From NCBI GenBank assembly GCA_031539345.1, contig JAVKMO010000015.1:1-5027 (forward strand): a stretch of DNA of 5,027 nucleotides. The letters are read 5' to 3'. Origin of the DNA: JAVKMO01 sp031539345. Its GTDB lineage: Bacteria; Bacteroidota; Bacteroidia; Chitinophagales; Chitinophagaceae. Positions 1-5,027 of this stretch are shown in pieces (position 1 is the first letter of the stretch; every line of letters begins with the position of its first letter). The position numbers and the translations under genes are program-made. Under the pieces are notes generated by a model, which had not been told where the DNA came from, ran no database searches, and saw only the letters and a program-made list of their open reading frames with translations.

Positions 1-116
1 AAAACAAGCAAACCCATTCAAACAACAAAAAATAAACAGTAATTCATGCTTATGATCATGCTTTTTAAAACGAAAATCCTCAAAACAACCTAATTTAAAA
101 AGCACCTAACCAAGAA
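1..116. other. Left-edge non-coding segment
   Basis: I see no supportable gene here. The + strand frame starting at base 1 is open for 13 codons and ends with TAA at 40-42. It could be the last residues of an upstream gene, but the other frames are also open for 10-17 codons, so this cannot be decided. An 8-base direct repeat, TCATGCTT, occurs at 44-51 and 56-63. A stop codon at 96-98 lies in the frame of the following reading frame and closes it upstream. No Ig-like protein sequence matching the start of the 117 reading frame is visible in any frame here, so the break in that gene is not a simple frameshift. Confidence 0.5.
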
Positions 117-941
117 ATGGCTTTTGCAAAGGGTTCTTATAGTAATGCAAGTTTAACGAATGGTAATATTGTAACCTGCGTGATAACAAGTAATGCAGCT
201 TGTACAACTCCAACAACCGCCACAAGCAATAGCGTAACCATGACCGTAACAGCAGTTAAAGACACTACTTTTGCAGCTGTAAGTGTGATTGGTACGAGTT
301 ATCTTTTTGGAACACAACTTTTAACCGTTTCTGGAACGTATAGAGACACGATAAGAAAAGTAAATACAGGACAAGACTCCATTCGTAGAACCTTAACATT
401 AACTTTTGTGCCAGCAACAATAGGCGGAGAATGTACTTCTTCTTTACCCCCTTTAAATATTCTTCAAACAACAGATACTTTAACGGTGATTGCTCCCAAT
501 TTTTCTCAATACAGATGGTTTTTAAATGGGGCTTTAATTCAAACGACAACAACAAAAAGTATCCGTTTAACAAATGCAGGCACGTATAAAATTCAAGGAG
601 TAGATCCTGGTGCTTGTGTGAGTCCAAAATCACAGTCGTATTATTATTCGTCAACTTGTTCATTGCCGCTTGCACGCTATGGTTTTCCCGCTACGATAAA
701 AGTTGAAGCGGCAACGCCAACACAAATTTCTGTAACGTGGTGTGCGGACATTTTTACTCAGAACATGATCGTCAATATTTATAATTCGAATTGTAGGCTT
801 GTTTATACAGAAACGTTTTTAGGAAATTTGGGAACAAAAAATATTCCTAAATCAAGTTTGACTTGTTCACAATGTATCGTTCAATTGTTAGATGCTGAGG
901 GTCAAATTGTAGAAGTGAGTAACCCCATATCAAATCCATAA
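117..941 (+). CDS. Headless C-terminal fragment of a large modular surface protein (likely 5'-truncated gene or silent cassette)
   Basis: A 274-codon frame with no signal peptide. ATG 117 is the first start after the in-frame stop at 96-98. Residues about 6-46 are the tail of a Bacteroidota Ig-like repeat (core LTNGNIVTCVITSNAAC, then TATSNSVTMTV). Its front half is missing, so translation would start mid-domain. Residues 48-101 are a short module of the GTSYLFGTQ...SGTYRDTI...DSI type, common in large Bacteroidota adhesins. Residues about 108-178 look like an Ig-like fold (YRWFLNG, then AGTYKIQGVD). Residues about 184-274 resemble a T9SS type A sorting domain (VNIY...RLVYTETF, then IVQLLDAEGQIV), but with Cys226, Cys250 and Cys253 at or near sites usually held by Gly/Tyr, and no basic residues at the end. 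Codons 48-251 are about 90% identical in protein to the end of the gene at 1557. The intact frame argues against old decay. With no export signal and no evident promoter, expression as a functional protein is doubtful. Confidence 0.7.
   Translation: MAFAKGSYSNASLTNGNIVTCVITSNAACTTPTTATSNSVTMTVTAVKDTTFAAVSVIGTSYLFGTQLLTVSGTYRDTIRKVNTGQDSIRRTLTLTFVPATIGGECTSSLPPLNILQTTDTLTVIAPNFSQYRWFLNGALIQTTTTKSIRLTNAGTYKIQGVDPGACVSPKSQSYYYSSTCSLPLARYGFPATIKVEAATPTQISVTWCADIFTQNMIVNIYNSNCRLVYTETFLGNLGTKNIPKSSLTCSQCIVQLLDAEGQIVEVSNPISNP
255..869 (+). repeat. Long direct repeat, copy A (C-terminal module)
   Basis: This copy pairs with 4413-5027 at a constant offset of 4158 bases with no insertion or deletion. 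By eye I count about 35 mismatches over 258-869, about 94% identity. Identity is uneven: runs without mismatch lie at 300-357, 437-526 and 637-707, while differences cluster at 358-436, 527-636 and 708-800. The left boundary is sharp, because before 255 the two sequences are unrelated. The right boundary cannot be seen because copy B is cut by the window edge. It probably extends to about the stop codon at 941. Confidence 0.95.
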
Positions 942-945
942 CAAA

Positions 946-971
946 CTTCGGTTCATGAAACGCATTTTTTT
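946..971 (+). terminator. Weak palindrome followed by a T run
   Basis: Just after the stop codon at 939-941, CGGTTCATGAAACG (949-962) is a near-perfect palindrome with one mismatch, followed closely by seven T (965-971). The stem is short and the loop minimal, so any hairpin would be weak. It could be a poor intrinsic terminator for the preceding frame, or chance in an A+T-rich gap. Confidence 0.25.
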
Positions 972-999
972 ATTTTACTTAACGTAATAAAAAATTATC

Positions 1000-1007
1000 T
1001 ATTTTTG
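1000..1007 (+). promoter_or_regulatory. Bacteroidota-type -7 element (TAnnTTTG)
   Basis: TATTTTTG matches the TAnnTTTG consensus for the primary sigma factor of Bacteroidota exactly. A transcript would start near 1012-1016, leaving a 5' leader of about 15-20 bases that is rich in T and has no Shine-Dalgarno motif, as is usual in this phylum. No exact TTTG -33 box lies at the expected distance (about 975-982 reads TTTTACTT), so the call rests on one box and on position. It would drive the 1031 gene and, by read-through, the 1557 gene. Confidence 0.5.
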
Positions 1008-1030
1008 ACTTTTTTTGTTCAATATTTTTT

Positions 1031-1531
1031 ATGTTTTCTATCTTTCAAATTAAAAATACTTTTAGGCTAAAAAAGACGTTTTTGTTATTGATACTATTCT
1101 CGTATTGTCAATCCTATGCTCAACAAAGATTTGCAGATAGTGTTTATGCCAAAGACCCCTTGTGGATAGGTATGATAGACAATCCGAATACAAATTATTA
1201 TGAAGCATTAAAAGCCTTTGATCTGTATTTTAAAGTCAATAAAATGCCCGAAGAGCCAGAAGAGCTGGCACAAGAAAGTATCAAAAATGGAACATATGAT
1301 CAAATTCCAGTCTCACGAAATTTAACCCCAAAAGAACTTGCTGAAAAAGAAGCTGAGCAGGAATTAGCATTACAAATCAAACGATTTAAGCACTGGAAAC
1401 GAGACGTTTTGCCTTTTGTACAAGAAGGCGGTTACATTTTGAATGGAGAAGAACGGATCAAACTTTGGGAAGAAGTTTCTGGCAGATCGAGGCACGGTGG
1501 AGTCTATCATCCACAACAAACTAACCAATGA
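1031..1531 (+). CDS. Small secreted protein of unknown function, upstream partner of the large propeller protein
   Basis: 166 residues. Residues 1-30 form a Sec signal peptide: basic residues (R12, K14, K15), a hydrophobic core (about 16-25), then SYA before Gln31, the cut pattern common in Bacteroidota. Cys26 follows Tyr and is not in a lipobox, so a lipoprotein is unlikely. The mature part has three recognisable stretches: an aromatic-rich segment (42-68, with DPLWIGMIDNPN and YYEALKAFDLYF), a highly charged Glu/Lys-rich and probably helical middle (about 73-118), and a tail with HWKRDVLPFVQ and ERIKLWEEVSGR (121-152). I recognise no named domain and no catalytic motif. It lies 25 bases before a very large secreted protein on the same strand and probably shares its transcript. 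Small secreted proteins beside large T9SS-type proteins occur in Bacteroidota, so an accessory or export-related role is possible but only inferred. The start is supported by the signal peptide and the TAnnTTTG element 23 bases upstream. Confidence 0.85.
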   Translation: MFSIFQIKNTFRLKKTFLLLILFSYCQSYAQQRFADSVYAKDPLWIGMIDNPNTNYYEALKAFDLYFKVNKMPEEPEELAQESIKNGTYDQIPVSRNLTPKELAEKEAEQELALQIKRFKHWKRDVLPFVQEGGYILNGEERIKLWEEVSGRSRHGGVYHPQQTNQ

Positions 1532-1557
1532 TAAAAATAGGTCATACGAAACCCTGA
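1528..1557 (+). CDS. Possible 9-residue coupling ORF
   Basis: ATG at 1528 overlaps the TGA of the 1031 gene as ATGA. The frame reads M-I-K-I-G-H-T-K-P and ends with TGA at 1555-1557, which overlaps the ATG at 1557 of the next gene as TGATG. The three frames are all different. It thus fills the whole 25-base gap and could pass ribosomes from the first gene to the second by re-initiation. The peptide itself is unlikely to matter. It may be chance, as no ribosome binding site supports it. Confidence 0.25.
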   Translation: MIKIGHTKP

Positions 1558-4500
1558 TGAGAAAAAATGTACTTTTTGGTATTGTTATACTTTTTGGAAG
1601 TCATCTTTTTGCTCAATTACATCCTGTAATCCCATGGAAAGAGGTTGGACCTATAAAATTTCCGACTAATGACAAGGGACCTAATTCCATTAATGGCATA
1701 GGTAGAACCTCTCAAATCAAATTCCATGCTACAGATTCTTTAACCATGTATGCTGTTACTTCATGGGGTGGATTATTTAAATCTATTGATGGGGCAAAGA
1801 ATTGGTTTAACCTTAAAGGGTCGTTGTATTTGCCAATTGGAGGACAAGGTTCGATTTGTGTGGACTATGAAAATGACAGTATCATTTATCTCGGTGCAGG
1901 TGATGTAAATTATTATACCAAAGGATCAGGCGTATGGAAAAGTACAGATGGAGGAAATACCTTTGTTCAAAAAAATCAAGGAATGGGTCTTGTTATAGTG
2001 GTTGAAATTTTGCAAAGTCCTACAAACAGAAATGTTCTCATTGCCGCCACCAGCACAGGCATTTATAAAAGTATAGATGCTGGAAATACTTGGATACGCA
2101 AAACACCAGAACTTGCAGCGCTCGACATGGAAATGAAGCCAGGAAGTAATGGGCGTGTACTTTATTGCACTACAGATATAGGACTTTATCGTTCACTTGA
2201 TTATGGCGAAACATGGACAGATTTGATGAATACAGGCGGCTTGTATATTCCATCTGGTGGTTCTGCAGGGGGTATGCGTGTAGCCGTATGTCCTGCAGAT
2301 AGCAATGTGGTTTATATAGGAATGGTGAAAAACTATGGAACGATATTTAAATCTATTAATGGTGGAACTGATTTTAGTGTGATGAAAGATAGTGCTATGC
2401 CTAATTTGACAGGATATTATAATGTCTTAGGAAACGGAGGTCAAGGAAACTTTAATTTTGATATCAATTGCGATCCAAAAAACCCTTCGATATTGTATCT
2501 AGTTTCTCATCGTGTATTGAAATCCACTAATTCTGGAGTTAGTTGGACACAGATGACAGAATGGTTTAAGGAGGTTCATACTGATATGCACTATATTGCA
2601 TTTTCTCCGCATAATAAGAACAAACATTTTAATGCCAATGACGGTGGCATTTTTTTAACTATGGATGGTGGAATTTCTTGGAATCCAACATCAGATGGAC
2701 TATCTGCAACAGAAGTGGGTGCCGCAGCAAGTAGCAATTTAGACTATAATACGATAACGATTGGTACGCAGGATAACGGAGAGATATACCGAAAAGATAC
2801 GACAGAATGGAGAACCATTAGAGGGGGTGATTTTTATCCCACAATGAGTTATGATTGGGTTGATCCAAGAAGGATTTATTATGGTTCTGGTTCAAGCCGT
2901 ATGGTAGATAAAAGTAATAACAAATGGCTCAATTTTCCTTTTTCAGGTGATGCCACTTTTATCAAGTTTCATCCTAAGGCTAAAAACACAGCTTTAATAG
3001 CAAACAACAAACATCTTTGGATATCACGAAACATACAAAGCTTGTCGCCAACTTGGACTTTGGTGGATTCTTTTGTAGGAGGAGCAATCCGAGATATTGC
3101 ATGGTCGATAAAAGATAGCAATCGGGTGTATGCCATCAACGCAGATAGTAAAGTATATCGAACAGATAACTTATATGCCATTACGCCCACCTTTTTATCA
3201 TCTGCTACACCTGCAGGCGTACTCTTTGGTGCGTCTATTGCTGTCATCGCAAACAATGATAATATTGTATATGTTTCTTGTGGATCTAATATTTACAGAT
3301 CCGCCAATGCAGGAAATACATGGAGCAATATCACGTTTAATTATCCGGATGTGACTGTAAGAGAATTGTATAACGATCCATTCACAGTCAACGAATCGAT
3401 TTATTTGAGATCACTTTTTAGCATTTACTTTAAAACGAAAACCATGACGTCGTGGCAAAATCTTACACAAAATTTGCCTACGAATACTTCAATGAGGGTT
3501 TCACTGCCATATGCCGAAGCCGGCGACAAAAGTGAAATGCGTGTTGCATATTATGGAAAAGGCCTTTGGAGTATCCCCATGGCGACCGAAAGACCACCGT
3601 TTGCACAATTTGATGCTACGCTAAAAAAACCTTGTGATATAGGAAAAACGATAACATTTTTAGACTCATCTATACGTAACCCCACTTCGTGGAATTGGTC
3701 ATTTCCTGGTGGAACGCCCTCTACTTCTATTCTTCAAAATCCAACCATTGGTTATAATACACCTGGACTGTATGATGTGTCGCTGACGGTATCCAATGCA
3801 GTGGGTTCTTCTACTGAAACTAAATCCGCTTTTATTACAGTAAAAAAGGCGGACACAGCACTTTTTTCTGAAAATTTTGAATCGGGAACTTTACCTTCCA
3901 ATTGGACTATTTTTGATGATCTTAATGATGAAAAAAAATGGGAATTAGACTCTACTTATAGTGCCTATGGAATAGGTTCAAAATCCTATAAATTCAATAA
4001 TACAGCAGGAAAGGCATTGAAAGATGCCATCATTACTTCTACACTTACTTTAAAAAAGTACGATTCTGTTTGGCTGAGTTTTGATAGAGCTCATGCACCT
4101 CATTTTTACAGCCCAACGGCTATCAATCGAAGAGATTCCCTGCGCATAGGCATAGACAATTCCTGCGGAACAGCCCCTTTCATTGACGTTTGGTTAAAAG
4201 GCTATACTGATTTAGCCACTGCTCCTAAGGTAACTCTTGGTGCTACTTTTACACCGCAAACAAGTCAATGGAAAAAAGACACGATTAATCTTACGCCATT
4301 TGCAGGACAAGATATTTCGCTTATGATTAGCACATTTAAATCAAACCAAAACACCTTGGGAGGACAAGTCATTTATATCGACAATATTAAGGTGTGGGGA
4401 AGGGCAAGCGTTGTCAAAGACACTACTTTTTCAGCTGTAAGTGTTATTGGTACGAGCTATCTTTTTGGAACACAACTTTTAACCGTTTCTGGAACGTATA

Positions 4501-5027
4501 GAGACACGATAAGAACAGTAAATACAGGACAAGACTCTATTCGTAGAACCTTAATATTAACTTTTATACCAGCAATAGTAGGTGCAGAATGTATTTCTTC
4601 TTTACCCCCTTTAAATATTCTTCAAACAACAGATACTTTAACGGTGATTGCTCCCAATTTTTCTCAATACAGATGGTTTTTAAACGGTTCTTTAATTCAA
4701 ACGACAACAACAAAAAGTATCCGTTTAATAAATGCAGGCACGTATAAAATTCAAGGAGTAGATGCTGGTGCTTGTATGAGTATAAAATCCCAGCCGTATT
4801 ATTATTCGTCAACTTGTTCATTGCCGCTTGCACGCTATGGTTTTCCCGCTACGATAAAAGTTGAACCAGCAATGCCAACACAAATTACTGTAACGTGGTG
4901 CGCGGATATTTTTACTCAGAACATGAGCGTCAATATCTATGATTTGAATTGTAGGCTTGTTTATACAGAAATGTTTTTAGGAAATTTGGGAACAAAAAAT
5001 ATTCCTAAATCAAGTTTGACGTGTTCA
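1557..5027 (+). CDS. Large secreted modular protein: Asp-box beta-propeller, PKD, choice-of-anchor J and T9SS-like C-terminal module (3' end outside window)
   Basis: The frame is open for 1157 codons to the last base. Residues 1-19 are a signal peptide (hydrophobic 5-14, cut FA before Gln20), which supports ATG 1557. Residues about 25-670 form a sortilin/BNR-like propeller region with eight Asp-box-like motifs starting at 76, 129, 172, 213, 266, 323, 368 and 582 (for example STDGGNTF, SIDAGNTW, SLDYGETW), plus a GTQDNG stretch typical of such propellers. Residues 683-764 are a PKD domain (SWNWSFPGGTPS with W712 and W714, then YNTPGLYDVSLTVSN). Residues 769-948 are a choice-of-anchor J/cleaved-adhesin-like domain (NFESGTLPSNW at the start, YIDNIKVWG at the end). 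Residues 954-1157 repeat the module of the 117-941 fragment: a short SGTYRDT module, an Ig-like domain, and a Cys-rich T9SS-like tail. By that copy, 23 residues are missing and full length would be about 1180. The likely role is an exported surface or released binding protein. Asp-box propellers include hydrolases as well as binding proteins, and no active site can be assigned. It probably forms an operon with the 1031 gene. Confidence 0.9.
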   Translation, partial: MRKNVLFGIVILFGSHLFAQLHPVIPWKEVGPIKFPTNDKGPNSINGIGRTSQIKFHATDSLTMYAVTSWGGLFKSIDGAKNWFNLKGSLYLPIGGQGSICVDYENDSIIYLGAGDVNYYTKGSGVWKSTDGGNTFVQKNQGMGLVIVVEILQSPTNRNVLIAATSTGIYKSIDAGNTWIRKTPELAALDMEMKPGSNGRVLYCTTDIGLYRSLDYGETWTDLMNTGGLYIPSGGSAGGMRVAVCPADSNVVYIGMVKNYGTIFKSINGGTDFSVMKDSAMPNLTGYYNVLGNGGQGNFNFDINCDPKNPSILYLVSHRVLKSTNSGVSWTQMTEWFKEVHTDMHYIAFSPHNKNKHFNANDGGIFLTMDGGISWNPTSDGLSATEVGAAASSNLDYNTITIGTQDNGEIYRKDTTEWRTIRGGDFYPTMSYDWVDPRRIYYGSGSSRMVDKSNNKWLNFPFSGDATFIKFHPKAKNTALIANNKHLWISRNIQSLSPTWTLVDSFVGGAIRDIAWSIKDSNRVYAINADSKVYRTDNLYAITPTFLSSATPAGVLFGASIAVIANNDNIVYVSCGSNIYRSANAGNTWSNITFNYPDVTVRELYNDPFTVNESIYLRSLFSIYFKTKTMTSWQNLTQNLPTNTSMRVSLPYAEAGDKSEMRVAYYGKGLWSIPMATERPPFAQFDATLKKPCDIGKTITFLDSSIRNPTSWNWSFPGGTPSTSILQNPTIGYNTPGLYDVSLTVSNAVGSSTETKSAFITVKKADTALFSENFESGTLPSNWTIFDDLNDEKKWELDSTYSAYGIGSKSYKFNNTAGKALKDAIITSTLTLKKYDSVWLSFDRAHAPHFYSPTAINRRDSLRIGIDNSCGTAPFIDVWLKGYTDLATAPKVTLGATFTPQTSQWKKDTINLTPFAGQDISLMISTFKSNQNTLGGQVIYIDNIKVWGRASVVKDTTFSAVSVIGTSYLFGTQLLTVSGTYRDTIRTVNTGQDSIRRTLILTFIPAIVGAECISSLPPLNILQTTDTLTVIAPNFSQYRWFLNGSLIQTTTTKSIRLINAGTYKIQGVDAGACMSIKSQPYYYSSTCSLPLARYGFPATIKVEPAMPTQITVTWCADIFTQNMSVNIYDLNCRLVYTEMFLGNLGTKNIPKSSLTCS
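1782..3323 (+). repeat. Asp-box (BNR) motif series within the propeller
   Basis: Eight degenerate copies of S/T-x-D/N-x-G-x-T/S-W/F start at bases 1782, 1941, 2070, 2193, 2352, 2523, 2658 and 3300. The first seven are spaced 41-57 codons apart, the usual spacing of propeller blades. The long gap before the last (214 codons) holds blades without the motif, such as the stretch around 3112-3200. Copies 1, 5, 6 and 8 are the most degenerate: Ala replaces the key Gly in copy 1, and Asn replaces Asp in copies 5, 6 and 8. Asp-boxes sit on turns between strands and are structural, not catalytic. Confidence 0.85.
3603..3848 (+). other. PKD domain (residues 683-764 of the 1557 gene)
   Basis: The segment has the standard PKD pattern: TITFLDSS, then a W-N-W-S-F-P-GG turn at residues 712-718, then QNP, YNTPGLYDVSLTVSNAVGSS and a closing FITVKK strand. 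Such Ig-fold domains act as spacers or binding modules in secreted Bacteroidota proteins and often sit directly before a choice-of-anchor J domain, as here. Confidence 0.85.
3861..4400 (+). other. Choice-of-anchor J/cleaved-adhesin-like domain (residues 769-948 of the 1557 gene)
   Basis: It opens with FSENFESGTLPSNW and closes with VIYIDNIKVWG, the two signatures of this jelly-roll family, about 180 residues apart as usual. Between them lie the expected features: a KSYKFNNT segment and a WLSFDRAHA strand. The family is found in secreted Bacteroidota proteins and in gingipain adhesin regions. A carbohydrate- or protein-binding role is inferred from family, not shown here. Confidence 0.75.
4413..5027 (+). 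repeat. Long direct repeat, copy B (C-terminal module, cut by window end)
   Basis: This is the partner of 255-869, in the same orientation and the same reading frame within its gene (residues 953-1157). All cysteines of copy A that fall in the shared part are kept (residues 1012, 1073, 1087, 1115, 1132 and 1156 here). Of the 32 codons that differ, 21 change the residue and 11 are silent. Homology starts within four codons of the end of the choice-of-anchor J domain, so the duplicated unit matches a whole protein module. Confidence 0.95.

Noticed and set aside
44..63. Short direct repeat TCATGCTT x2 as a regulatory operator or attachment site
   Set aside because: Eight-base repeats 12 bases apart are expected by chance in A+T-rich DNA, and no matching site or recombinase is seen in the window.
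265..675. Minus-strand open frame of 136 codons, with a similar one at 4564-4833
   Set aside because: They lie antisense to the two copies of the C-terminal module, and their similarity follows from the repeat. The coding sense is clearly on the + strand, with recognisable domains.
2969..3354. Minus-strand frame 2969-3256 and + strand frame 3130-3354
   Set aside because: Both lie inside the propeller region of the 1557 gene in other frames. Neither has domain-like sequence or its own start signals.
1557..3560. Glycoside hydrolase (GH74 or sialidase) assignment from the Asp-boxes
   Set aside because: Asp-boxes are shared by many propellers, including non-enzymatic ones. I cannot identify catalytic residues or a family-specific active-site motif, so only the fold class is claimed.
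255..5027. Composite mobile element bounded by the two long direct repeats
   Set aside because: The repeats are protein-coding modules in frame with their genes. No transposase, integrase, terminal inverted repeats or target-site duplication is visible between or beside them.

Overview
The window looks like a stretch of a Bacteroidota (Flavobacteriia/Sphingobacteriia/Chitinophagia-type) chromosome. The reasons are an A+T-rich composition, no clear Shine-Dalgarno sites, a TAnnTTTG-type promoter element, Sec signal peptides cut before Gln, and large modular secreted proteins (Asp-box propeller, PKD, choice-of-anchor J, Ig-like modules) ending in a domain that resembles a type IX secretion (T9SS) C-terminal sorting domain. 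No genus can be named from the sequence alone. All convincing genes are on the + strand.

Layout. Positions 1-116 hold no supportable gene. Positions 117-941 are a headless 274-codon reading frame: it begins in the middle of an Ig-like repeat, has no signal peptide, has an in-frame stop just upstream (96-98), and carries a complete C-terminal module. Positions 942-1030 are intergenic, with a weak palindrome and a good Bacteroidota -7 element. Positions 1031-1531 encode a 166-residue secreted protein of unknown function. After 25 bases, a very large gene starts at 1557 and stays open to the last base (1157 codons seen). It encodes a signal peptide, about eight Asp-box motifs in a sortilin/BNR-like beta-propeller region, a PKD domain, a choice-of-anchor J (cleaved-adhesin-like) domain and a C-terminal module.

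The central observation is that the C-terminal module occurs twice. Bases 255-869 and 4413-5027 align without a single gap. From 258/4416 onward I count about 35 differences in 612 bases (about 94% identity), giving 21 replacements in 204 residues (about 90%). Upstream of the boundary the two genes are unrelated. The window ends inside the second copy. By analogy with the first copy, the large protein should finish 23 residues later, at about 1180 residues.

The 1031 and 1557 genes probably form one transcription unit for two exported proteins, the larger one perhaps surface-displayed or released through T9SS. The two are bridged by a possible 9-residue ORF whose start and stop overlap its neighbours (ATGA and TGATG). 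The 117-941 fragment is either a decayed paralogue or a silent copy of the shared C-terminal module able to recombine with it. I see no RNA genes, CRISPR arrays, transposase or inverted-repeat-bounded insertion sequence.
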